The notes beneath the pieces were generated by a model. That model had not been told where the DNA came from. It saw only the letters and a list, made by a program, of their open reading frames with translations, and made no database searches. From Actinophytocola oryzae (GTDB lineage Bacteria; Actinomycetota; Actinomycetes; Mycobacteriales; Pseudonocardiaceae): a stretch of DNA of 64,000 nt. The DNA lies in NCBI RefSeq assembly GCF_004364325.1, contig NZ_SOCP01000022.1, positions 62,001 through 126,000 on the forward strand, in the 5' to 3' direction. Made by a program: the position numbers and the translations under genes. Of the stretch, positions 17,505 to 26,146 are shown in pieces (position 1 is the first letter of the stretch; each line of letters starts with the position of its first letter).

Positions 17505-18262
17505 GGGAGCGTGTACGGCACGGTCGTGGTGATGCGCTCGAAACCGAGCCGCTCCAGGATCGGGCGGCTGGTGGGCAGCGCGTCGGTGCGCAGGTAGCGG
17601 TAGCCACGCTCACGTGCGAGCCGCGCCCGCCTGCTGACCAGCGCGCGGTAGATCCCCCTGCCACGCCACTCCGGCAGCGTGCCGCCACCCCAGAAGCTCG
17701 CGAAGTCCGTGCCGACGTGGAAGTCGACGCGTGCCGCGCACACCGGCTCGTCGTCGGCGAGCGCGAGCACCGGGACGACCGCGTCGCCGCGCTGGCGCAT
17801 GCTCTCGATCATCGGTGTGTGGTCGCCGCCGAACACCGCGTCGTGCACGGCCTTGACCTGCGTCAGACCGTCCTCGTCGGACACGTCGACGAGCCGGATT
17901 CCCTCCGGTGACGGGGTTTCCGGCACGTCGCCCACGTCGGCGACCATCAACGCCTCCTCCTCGCCCGGCTGGAGCCCGGCGGCACGCAGACGGTCCGGGA
18001 GGTCGGCGGGCTGGTCGTAGGCGTAGTACTTCCACTCGATGGCCCGGCCCGCCTCGGCGAAGTACCGCAGCTGCTCGGCGATGACGTCGTCCGCGTCGGC
18101 CTCGGTCAGGTTCGACCACTCGACGCCGGACCAACCGTCCGGATGCGGGCTGACACAACGGATGACGAGACCGACCCGCTCGAACTGGCCGCCGTCCAGG
18201 GTGGGCCGGACGACGTTGCGGAGCTGGCGGTCGAACGCCGCGAGCGTGGCTGACTGATCCAT
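17501..18262 (-). CDS. GNAT-family N-acetyltransferase
   Basis: 253 residues. The C-terminal ~120 residues carry the GNAT core: a strand ending VPVLALADDEPVCAARVDFHVG, then the acetyl-CoA-binding LPEWRGRGIYRALVSRR (Q/RxxGxG/A-type loop) and the strand YRYLRTDALPTSRPILERLGF. The N-terminal half is a less conserved tandem-like region. The ATG at 18262 fits the family start; an alternative TTG at 18289 overlaps the upstream methyltransferase stop (TTGA) with AAGGAA upstream and would add nine residues. Cotranscribed with the methyltransferase. Substrate unknown. Confidence 0.82.
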   Translation of the reverse strand: MDQSATLAAFDRQLRNVVRPTLDGGQFERVGLVIRCVSPHPDGWSGVEWSNLTEADADDVIAEQLRYFAEAGRAIEWKYYAYDQPADLPDRLRAAGLQPGEEEALMVADVGDVPETPSPEGIRLVDVSDEDGLTQVKAVHDAVFGGDHTPMIESMRQRGDAVVPVLALADDEPVCAARVDFHVGTDFASFWGGGTLPEWRGRGIYRALVSRRARLARERGYRYLRTDALPTSRPILERLGFERITTTVPYTLP

Positions 18263-18285
18263 GCGCACCAGTGCAGCAGCACGTG

Positions 18286-19059
18286 TCAAGCGGTTTTCCT
18301 TGCCACGGCAAGGAGATGCGAGGTGGCGCCGAGGATCTCCGGCTCACGCTCGGTGCGCTCGAGCAGTTCGAGTACGACGGCCCGCTTGTCCGGGCCGGCG
18401 AGCCGCGCGGCGAGGTCGGGGATCCAGTGCGCCATGCCCTCGACCGGCAGCAGGTCGACGAGCGTGAGCCCCGCGTCCGCGATCTCGCCGGCGATCTCGA
18501 TAGGGCGGTGGAAGTAGCAGGTGGTGAAGCCGTAGGGGATGTTCTGGGTGGCGCGCCTGGTGCCGCTCTCGAGGTCCTCGCGCAGCATCGGGAGAAAGCC
18601 GGGGGAGTCGATCACGCCCCGCAGCATGCCCTCGAACAGCGGCGCCCAGCGGCTGATGACCGCGGCGACGACGAGGTCCCGCGTGACACGTCCGGCCTCG
18701 GCGAGCGCTCGCACCCGGTCGCCACGGTCGAGCAGGTGGTAGAGCGGCCCGAGGAGCAGGACGGCGTCCCGGCTGCCGTCGGGTTCGTCGAGCGCGCGGG
18801 CGTCACCCTCGACGGCGTCGATTCCCTTTCCTCGCGCGGAATTCACGTGCCTCGGCACGGGGTCGACGAGCCTGACGCGGTGGCCCTCGCCCGCGAGCCA
18901 GGTCGCGTACGCGCCGGAAGCTCCTCCCACGTCAAGGACTTCGGCCCCCGGCGGCAGGTAGCGTTGCAACAACACCTTGGTGCGTAACACTTCTATCGAG
19001 TCGACCAGGCGGCTTTCCTCACCGCCGCGCTCGTAGTACTCGAGGATGTCGGCGTCCAT
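18286..19059 (-). CDS. Class I SAM-dependent methyltransferase
   Basis: 257 residues. Motif I is EVLDVGGASGAYATWLAG (residues ~41-58) for SAM binding, motif II-like VRLVDPVPRHV, and an acidic loop VEGDARALDEPDGSRDAVLLLGPLYHLLD typical of small-molecule methyltransferases. The substrate is not evident. The stop overlaps a possible TTG start of the GNAT gene downstream, indicating a two-gene operon. It is transcribed divergently from the L11-like gene, with 73 bp between start codons. Confidence 0.85.
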   Translation of the reverse strand: MDADILEYYERGGEESRLVDSIEVLRTKVLLQRYLPPGAEVLDVGGASGAYATWLAGEGHRVRLVDPVPRHVNSARGKGIDAVEGDARALDEPDGSRDAVLLLGPLYHLLDRGDRVRALAEAGRVTRDLVVAAVISRWAPLFEGMLRGVIDSPGFLPMLREDLESGTRRATQNIPYGFTTCYFHRPIEIAGEIADAGLTLVDLLPVEGMAHWIPDLAARLAGPDKRAVVLELLERTEREPEILGATSHLLAVARKTA

Positions 19060-19119
19060 GTCGGGACGGTAGCCGCGTCGTACGGAGAAAGCACTTGAGT
19101 TTCACGTAACGGCAGTTTC

Positions 19120-19125
19120 TAGCGT
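19120..19125 (+). promoter_or_regulatory. -10 element of leaderless L11-paralog transcript
   Basis: TAGCGT ends 7 bases before the ATG at 19133 and no Shine-Dalgarno sequence precedes that ATG. Confidence 0.5.
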
Positions 19126-19132
19126 GCTCGCC

Positions 19133-19552
19133 ATGGCACAGAAACAGAAGTTCCGCGTGACGCTCGAGCTGCCGGCGGGCGAGGCTCCGATGGTCGACCT
19201 CGGCAAGATGCTGGGACAGACGGGCGTGAACCTGGTCGAGGTGAAGCGCGGCTACGACGCGGTCACCGCCACCCAGCGCGGTGACGTGGTCCCTGTGGTG
19301 GTCACGGTGTTCGAGGACCGCACGTTCACACTGCGCCTGAAGACGCCACCGACCGCGTTCCTGATCCGAAAGGCGTTGGGAGGTAACGGTTCTCCACGGC
19401 CTGGGCACGTGTCGGCCGGCACGCTGACGCAGTCCCAGCTGCGTGCGATCGCCCAGCGCAAACTGCCCGACCTGAACACGACGGACCTGGACGCCGCGGC
19501 ACGGATAATCGCGGGCACGGCTCGCTCGATGGGAATTTCCATCGTGGAGTGA
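19133..19552 (+). CDS. Divergent ribosomal protein L11 paralog
   Basis: 139 residues, the same length class as ribosomal protein uL11. Landmarks of L11 are kept in order: AGEA...LGQTGVN (residues 15-33), VVPVVVTVFEDRTFTLRLKTPP, then the RNA-binding C-terminal domain with DLNTTDLDAAARIIAGTARSMGISI. The conserved proline-rich segment that in normal L11 reads PAPPVGPALGQ is replaced by PMVDLGKMLGQ and is two residues shorter, so prolines that contact thiopeptide antibiotics are missing. The gene is isolated from rplA, nusG and secE, with which true rplK is normally linked, so a regular rplK should exist elsewhere. Probably leaderless. Confidence 0.88.
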   Translation: MAQKQKFRVTLELPAGEAPMVDLGKMLGQTGVNLVEVKRGYDAVTATQRGDVVPVVVTVFEDRTFTLRLKTPPTAFLIRKALGGNGSPRPGHVSAGTLTQSQLRAIAQRKLPDLNTTDLDAAARIIAGTARSMGISIVE

Positions 19553-19554
19553 AG

Positions 19555-19582
19555 TTGTCCACAGCCGATGCGGTTGTCCACA
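19555..19582 (+). promoter_or_regulatory. Pair of DnaA boxes
   Basis: Two exact TTGTCCACA 9-mers, the preferred high-GC actinobacterial DnaA box, at 19555-19563 and 19574-19582, same orientation, 19 bp start to start. They begin 3 bases after the stop of the L11 paralog. An almost identical pair with the same spacing lies at 60550-60577. Confidence 0.7.
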
Positions 19583-19775
19583 GGCAAGATCGACATCGCC
19601 TCTTCTGTCACCCCCTGCCAGTAGACTGGCATGGCGGGAGGCCCCCGGGATCGGGTGGGGGCTGGGCATCGCGCGCGAGTAGATGATCATGGGGCGCCCG
19701 GGTGTGGCGGGACGTGACGGTGTGGGGTTGGTGGAACCGGTACCCGGACCGTGTTCGGGTCAGTAACGTTCATGC

Positions 19776-20213
19776 ATGTCTTGCTACGTGTGTGACAAGC
19801 ACAAGTCCGGTGACGGGCTGGTCGCGTCGGACGGGCTCGTCGTCGTCGGGCACGTGCTGCCCGACGCGCCCAACACCAACGGGCGGGTCTACCTCGGACA
19901 CCTCGTCGTCGAGCCCCGGCGGCACGTCGGCGGTCTGGCCGGGCTCACGAGCGACGAGGCCGCCGCCCTCGGCCGGTGGGCCGCCCTGGCCGCCAAGGCC
20001 CTCGACGCCGAGCACGTCTACTCCCAGATAGTCGGCCACCAGGTCGACCACCTGCACATGCACCTCGTCCCCCGCTACCCCGGCACGCCCCGCGAGTACT
20101 GGTGGCCGAGGCTCGACAGTTGGCCCGACGCCCCGATGGGTGGTCAGGACGAAGTCACCCGCCTGGTGGACGACATCCGGGCGCGACTCGATGTGGACCT
20201 GCTGGGTCGATAG
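19776..20213 (+). CDS. HIT-family nucleotide-binding protein
   Basis: 145 residues. The histidine triad signature is HLHMHLVPR near residues 91-99, the catalytic HxHxHxx of nucleoside phosphoramidases and hydrolases. An N-terminal CYVCDKH offers a CxxC pair seen in several zinc-containing HIT proteins. The ATG at 19776 lies 6 bases after TAACGT (19764-19769), again a leaderless arrangement; the out-of-frame ATG at 19772 is not used. glyA-like SHMT follows 38 bases downstream, and the two are likely one operon. Confidence 0.9.
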   Translation: MSCYVCDKHKSGDGLVASDGLVVVGHVLPDAPNTNGRVYLGHLVVEPRRHVGGLAGLTSDEAAALGRWAALAAKALDAEHVYSQIVGHQVDHLHMHLVPRYPGTPREYWWPRLDSWPDAPMGGQDEVTRLVDDIRARLDVDLLGR

Positions 20214-20251
20214 TGTCGGGGTCGCACCGAATGACTATGGAGGCCACCCCG

Positions 20252-21510
<1,259 letters not shown>

Positions 21511-21514
<4 letters not shown>

Positions 21515-23067
21515 GCGCGCACGAACCTGGGCGTGCTCGGCCAACCCTCGTTGTGCGCCCGGTCCAGCGCGGTCACCACGTAGCTGTACCGCTGTCCGGC
21601 CACGGCCGTCGCGTCGGTGAACGTCTGGACCGGGCCACGCCCCGCCCTGAGCGTGCCCACCAGGTGCCGCCCGTCCGCGAGGTCGCAGCGGCCAAGCAGC
21701 GTGTGCCCGTCCAGCCGGTACACCGCGAACGACGTCGCCGCGCCGGACACCCAGCCCAGCCGCACGCCGCCGGGGGTCCGCTCCGCGTCCACGATCGCGG
21801 GCAGGCCCGGTCCGCGACCGGTGAGCCTGCCCGCGGTCGGCGGCACGGCGGGCACCCCGTAGTGGTCGGCCTTCACGATCGACATGTGGTCGAGCCTGTT
21901 CGCCCGGACCTGCGCGGCCGAGAAGTAGATGTCGCCCTCGACCTCCGGGTAGTCCCGGTTGAACGTCAGCTGCCTGCTCATCTCGTTCGGGTCCTGCCAC
22001 GCGGCGGGCTGCGCCGGGTTGGCCACCTTGTGGTTGGCGTGCCCGATGTAGAGGTGCACGCCGGTTCCCGCCACGATCGACGACCACCACGGCACGAGCT
22101 TCGCGTAGTCGGCGACCTCGAAGCCGATGTTCCAGTACACCTGCGGCGTGATGTAGTCGAGCCACCCCTCGCGCACCCACTTCACGGTGTCCGCGTACAG
22201 GTCGTCGTAGGTCTGCACGCCGGCCTGCGTCGGCGAGCCCGCCGGGTCGGTCGAGGCGTTGCGCCACACCGCGAACGGGCTCACGCCGAACTGCACCCAC
22301 GGCTTCGCGGACCGGATCGCCGAGGACAGCCCGGACACGAGCGCGTCGATGTTCGCCCTGCGCCAGTCCGCGAGCGACAGGCCGCCGCCGTACTGCGCGT
22401 AGGTGGCGGCGTCGTCGAAGGTCTGGCCCGCGACCGGGTAGGGGTAGAAGTAGTCGTCGAAGTGGACCGCGTCGATGTCGTACCGGCGGACCGCGTCCAT
22501 GATCGCGTCGATGGTGAACGTCCGGACCTCGGGGATGCCGGGGTTGTAGTACAGCTTCCCGCCGTAGGAGACGACCCAGTCCGGGTGCACGCGGGCGGGG
22601 TGCGTCGGCACCAGCGCGTTGACGTCGGTGCCCATGGAGACCCGGTACGGGTTGAACCAGCCGTGGAACTCGAGGTTGCGCTTGTGCGCCTCGTCGACCG
22701 CGAACCTCAGCGGGTCGTAGCCGGGGTCCTGGCCCTGCGTGCCGGACAGCCAGTGCGACCACGGCTCGAGCGGCGACGGCCAGAACGCGTCGGCCGTCGG
22801 CCGGACCTGCACGACCACCGCGTTCAGCCCGAGCGCCACGGCCTCGTCGTACCAGCGCAGGAGCTCGGTCTTCTGCTCGTCCGCCGTGAGCCCGGTCCTG
22901 GACGGCCAGTCGATGTTGGAGACGCTCGCGATCCACTCGGCCCGCAGCTGCTGCTTCGGCGTCGCCGGGTCGGGCACGCAGGCGCGCGACGCGGGTGCCG
23001 CGGTCACCGCGGGGGCGGCGGCGCCGAGCGTGAACGCGCACAGGAGAAGGACGAGGAGACGACGCAT
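21511..23067 (-). CDS. Secreted family-10-like glycosylhydrolase (GHL10/DUF187)
   Basis: 518 residues. A signal peptide (MRRLLVLLLCAFTLGAAAPA...) ends near residue 25. The catalytic barrel is recognisable by RAEWIASVSNIDWP, LGLNAVVVQVRPTADAFW, HGWFNPYR and DAVHFDDYFYPYP, all typical of the GHL10 group. The C-terminal ~120 residues look like a fibronectin-III-type beta-sandwich (VRLGWVSGAATSFAVYRLDG). Substrate unknown; relatives are linked to envelope polysaccharides or peptidoglycan. The ATG at 23067 gives a proper signal peptide. It converges on glyA with overlapping stop codons. Confidence 0.88.
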
Positions 23068-23147
23068 TGGAGCAGTCTGTCGTTCTGACTCCCCAGACGC
23101 CAATCGTGAGCAGGTAACGAGTTGTGTTACATGGATGGCGATCTTTG

Positions 23148-23157
23148 ACCGTACGGT
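23148..23157. promoter_or_regulatory. Perfect 10-bp palindrome in divergent intergenic region
   Basis: ACCGTACGGT, preceded by TTG to give TTGACC, a -35-like hexamer, on the plus strand, 81 bases upstream of the secreted hydrolase start and 165 bases upstream of the marR-like start. Possible operator for either gene. Confidence 0.3.
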
Positions 23158-23259
23158 ACGTCCCGCATGTCCGCTTTTCGAGGTTCGTGTTGGTCAGACG
23201 CTCGGCTGAGGCTGGTGTCACAATGTAATTCGCTTGCCTCATGACCTAGGCTAAGTGCA

Positions 23260-23295
23260 TGCTTGTATCGACCAACTAATTGGGTGATGCAAGCA
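23260..23295. promoter_or_regulatory. Nested palindrome, probable MarR operator
   Basis: Outer arms TGCTTG / CAAGCA with ATC / GAT just inside them, and inner arms CCAA / TTGG (23272-23283), all share one centre at 23277/23278; 13 of 18 half-site positions are symmetric. The site ends 17 bases before the marR-like GTG at 23313, where an autoregulating MarR protein would be expected to bind. Confidence 0.55.
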
Positions 23296-23312
23296 ATCAG
23301 GGAGGCTCGGCC

Positions 23313-23840
23313 GTGGTCGCAGCGGGGATCGACTCCGAGGCAGCCGAACTGACACAGGCCGACATCGAGGCCGGCCGACGGCTGGCGACAGCGATGTTCG
23401 CGCTGGGCAAGCAGCAGGCAACCCTCGGCCACAAGATGAGCCGGGCGGGTGTCGACCGTTCCGCGGTCATGCTGCTCAAGACGCTCATCCACATGGGACC
23501 GAGCAGGTCGAGCGCGCTGGCGTCGGCTGTGCACTCCGACCCGTCGACGGTCAGCAGGCAGATCGCCGGCCTCGTGCGGGACGGTCTGGTGGAGCGAAGG
23601 GCCGACCCCGAGGACGGCAGGGCGAGCGTGCTCGTGCCGACCGAGGCGGGGCTGACGCTCCTTGAAGAGCAGCGCAGGCGGATCGGGCTCGCGCTCGCTC
23701 GAGTAGTACGGCAGTGGGCGCCCGAGGACCTGGACAGGTTCCTCGTGCTGCTCGAACGGTTCGTGGCGGACCACGAATGCAACCTGCCGGCGATCATCAA
23801 CGAATGCGTGTCACTCGCGCGTTCCGAAGGGGAGAAGTAG
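23313..23840 (+). CDS. MarR-family transcriptional regulator
   Basis: 175 residues. Winged-helix core: LKTLIHMGPSRSSALASAVHSDPSTVSRQIAGLVRDGLVERRADPEDGRASVLVPTEAG, with the DPEDGRA wing loop typical of MarR. The GTG at 23313 is preceded by GGAGG at 23301-23305; an upstream in-frame TTG is inside the operator-like palindrome. Its stop TAG abuts the ATG of the efflux pump, so it very likely represses that pump and itself in response to a small lipophilic ligand. Confidence 0.92.
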   Translation: MVAAGIDSEAAELTQADIEAGRRLATAMFALGKQQATLGHKMSRAGVDRSAVMLLKTLIHMGPSRSSALASAVHSDPSTVSRQIAGLVRDGLVERRADPEDGRASVLVPTEAGLTLLEEQRRRIGLALARVVRQWAPEDLDRFLVLLERFVADHECNLPAIINECVSLARSEGEK

Positions 23841-25517
23841 ATGTCCGAGTCAACCTCGCGCGCGGTGCCCGAGGTGCAGGGGGAGCGGGGCGCCCTGTCG
23901 CACCGCCAGATCATGACGATCCTCGCCGGCCTCATGATGGGCATGTTGCTGGCGGCGCTCGACATGACCATCATGGGCTCGGCGACGAAGACGATCGCCG
24001 ACCAACTGCACGGACAGACCATTCAGGCGTGGGTCACCACCGCGTACCTGATCACGTCGACGATCTCGACGCCGCTGTACGGCAAGCTGTCCGACATCCT
24101 CGGCCGCAAGCCTATGTACCTGACGGCGATCTCACTGTTCCTCGCCGGCTCGCTGTTGTCGGTGTTCGCGAACTCGATGTACGAACTCGCCGCGTTCCGC
24201 GCGGTGCAGGGTCTCGGTGCCGGCGGTCTGATGTCGCTGGTCTTCGCGATCATCGCCGACATCGTCTCGCCACGTGAACGAGGTCGCTACAGCGGTTACT
24301 TCATGGCGGTGTGGGGCACGTCCAGCGTGCTCGGCCCGGTGATCGGCGGGTTCTTCGCCGGTGCGGACACGATCCTCGGCATCGACGGCTGGCGCTGGGT
24401 GTTCCTGGTGAACGTGCCCGTCGGCATCGTCGCCCTGTTCGTGGTGGCGAAGGTGCTGAACGTGCCGCACACCAAGGTCGACCACCGCGTCGACTACTGG
24501 GGTGCCGCGGCGCTCACCGTCACGCTCGTGCCGTTGCTGATCATCGCCGAGCAGGGCCGGGAGTGGGGCTGGGCCTCGCCCGCGGCGCTCACGATGTACG
24601 CCATCGGCGCGTTCGGCCTGATCGCGTTCGTCGCGATCGAGCGGTGGATGAAGGACGAGGCGCTGTTGCCGCTGCGGTTGTTCCGCAGGCCGACCTTCAC
24701 GCTGACCAACATCATCAACTTCGTGATGGGTCTCGGCATGTTCGGCATGATGATGTCGCTGCCGCTGTACCTGCAGATCGTGAAGGGCGCGACGCCGACC
24801 GAGTCCGGCCTGCTGACCCTGCCGATGACCGCGGGCATCCTCACGGCGTCGATGGGAAGCGGCATCCTGATCTCGAAGACCGGTCACTACAAGCGGTTCC
24901 CGGTCATCGGCCTCGGGCTGCTCTCGGTGGCGATGTTCCTGTTCTCGACCATCGGCGTCGACACGCCGATGTGGCAGACGATGCTGATCATGGGTCTGGC
25001 CGGCCTCGGCCTCGGCCAGTGCATGCAGACGCTGATCCTGGCCATCCAGAACGACGCACCGCCCAGGGACATGGGTGTGGCGACCTCCGCGGCGACCTTC
25101 TTCCGGTCGATCGGCGGCACCGTCGGCACCGCGGTCTTCCTGTCGATCCTGTTCAGCGTCGTGGGCGGCAAGATCGCCAACGCGTTCCTGAGCGTGCGGA
25201 CCGACCCGGCGTTCCTGGCGGCACTGCAGCAGAACCCGCAGTTCGCCCAGGGCGTGCAGAGCGGTTCCGGGCTCGACCTGAACAACACCGAGTTCCTGAA
25301 CAGCCTCGACCCGACGCTGGCCAGGCCGATCCTCACCGGCTTCGCCGACTCGATCGACACGGTGTTCATGATCGGCGGGTTCGTCACCCTGGTGGCCTTC
25401 GTGCTGATCTGGTTCCTCAAGGAGACGCCGCTGTCCGAGCGCTCGGGCATCCAGCGCAGCGACGACCAGGCGGAGGAGGACGCGGCCGCCGCGTCCGCAC
25501 CGGCGATCGCGCACTGA
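23841..25517 (+). CDS. DHA2-family (EmrB/QacA-type) drug/H+ antiporter
   Basis: 558 residues, about 14 transmembrane helices. Motif A is GKLSDILGRKPMY after helix 2; the helix-1 motif LDMTIMGSA and the motif-C region WGTSSVLGPVIGG identify the 14-TM DHA2 antiporters. A ~60-residue extracytoplasmic loop lies between the last two helices. Predicted to export amphipathic drugs or self-made metabolites. The start codon follows the marR stop without a gap and the operon ends at a strong terminator. Confidence 0.92.
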   Translation: MSESTSRAVPEVQGERGALSHRQIMTILAGLMMGMLLAALDMTIMGSATKTIADQLHGQTIQAWVTTAYLITSTISTPLYGKLSDILGRKPMYLTAISLFLAGSLLSVFANSMYELAAFRAVQGLGAGGLMSLVFAIIADIVSPRERGRYSGYFMAVWGTSSVLGPVIGGFFAGADTILGIDGWRWVFLVNVPVGIVALFVVAKVLNVPHTKVDHRVDYWGAAALTVTLVPLLIIAEQGREWGWASPAALTMYAIGAFGLIAFVAIERWMKDEALLPLRLFRRPTFTLTNIINFVMGLGMFGMMMSLPLYLQIVKGATPTESGLLTLPMTAGILTASMGSGILISKTGHYKRFPVIGLGLLSVAMFLFSTIGVDTPMWQTMLIMGLAGLGLGQCMQTLILAIQNDAPPRDMGVATSAATFFRSIGGTVGTAVFLSILFSVVGGKIANAFLSVRTDPAFLAALQQNPQFAQGVQSGSGLDLNNTEFLNSLDPTLARPILTGFADSIDTVFMIGGFVTLVAFVLIWFLKETPLSERSGIQRSDDQAEEDAAAASAPAIAH

Positions 25518-25530
25518 TCTGATCGCGGGG

Positions 25531-25576
25531 AGGTGAGAGCCCGCACGCCCTTCGGGGTGTGCGGGCTCGCCTCTTT
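25531..25576. terminator. Strong terminator between efflux operon and ppa
   Basis: GAGCCCGCACGCCC, loop TTCG, GGGTGTGCGGGCTC: a 14-bp stem with a stable UUCG tetraloop and partial extension by AGGTGA/CGCCT, then TTTCTC. It serves the plus-strand operon and abuts the minus-strand ppa stop at 25578. Confidence 0.85.
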
Positions 25577-25577
25577 C

Positions 25578-26069
25578 TCAGTGCTCGCCCAACTCCTTGA
25601 GCCGGGCATAGGAGCGGTGGATCTCCTTCTCGGCCTCGTCGCGGCCGACCCAGGAGGCACCCTCGACGCTCTTGCCCGGCTCCAGGTCCTTGTAGACCTC
25701 GAAGAAGTGCTGGATCTCCAGCCGGTGGTACTCGGCGAGGTGGTGGATGTCGCGCAGGTGCTCGGTGCGCGGGTCCGCGGCGGGCACGCACAGCACCTTG
25801 TCGTCACCACCCTTCTCGTCGGTCATGCGGAACATGCCGATGGCGCGTGACTTGATCAGGCAGCCGGGAAAGGTCGGCTCCTGGACGAGCACGAGCGCGT
25901 CCAGGGGGTCGCCGTCCTCGCCGAGGGTGTTCTCCACGAAGCCGTAGTCAGCCGGGTACTGGGTGGCGGTGAAGAGTGTCCGGTCGAGACGGATCCGCCC
26001 GGTGACATGGTCCATCTCGTACTTGTTGCGTACGCCCTTGGGGATTTCGATCGTGACGTCGAACTCCAC
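25578..26069 (-). CDS. ppa: Inorganic pyrophosphatase (family I)
   Basis: 163 residues, matching the 162-residue mycobacterial enzyme. Hydrolyses PPi in the cytoplasm. Active-site residues lie in NKYEMDH, YPADYGF and GEDGDPLDALVL, the DxDPxD-type metal site. The GTG at 26069 aligns with the mycobacterial start (xEFDVTIEIPKG) and has GAGGAA just upstream; a TTG at 26084 would add five residues but has no ribosome binding site. Divergent from the S13 peptidase gene, as in M. tuberculosis. Confidence 0.96.
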   Translation of the reverse strand: MEFDVTIEIPKGVRNKYEMDHVTGRIRLDRTLFTATQYPADYGFVENTLGEDGDPLDALVLVQEPTFPGCLIKSRAIGMFRMTDEKGGDDKVLCVPAADPRTEHLRDIHHLAEYHRLEIQHFFEVYKDLEPGKSVEGASWVGRDEAEKEIHRSYARLKELGEH

Positions 26070-26146
26070 GGTTTCCTCGCTCAAATCGGCTCGTCTCGGT
26101 GTGCGGATAGTCTGGCGTACTGCTGGCGACCGATTGGGGAGGGCAC

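Noticed and set aside
20215..20251. Glycine riboswitch or folate-responsive leader before glyA
   Set aside because: The 38-bp gap to the HIT gene is too short and shows no riboswitch fold.
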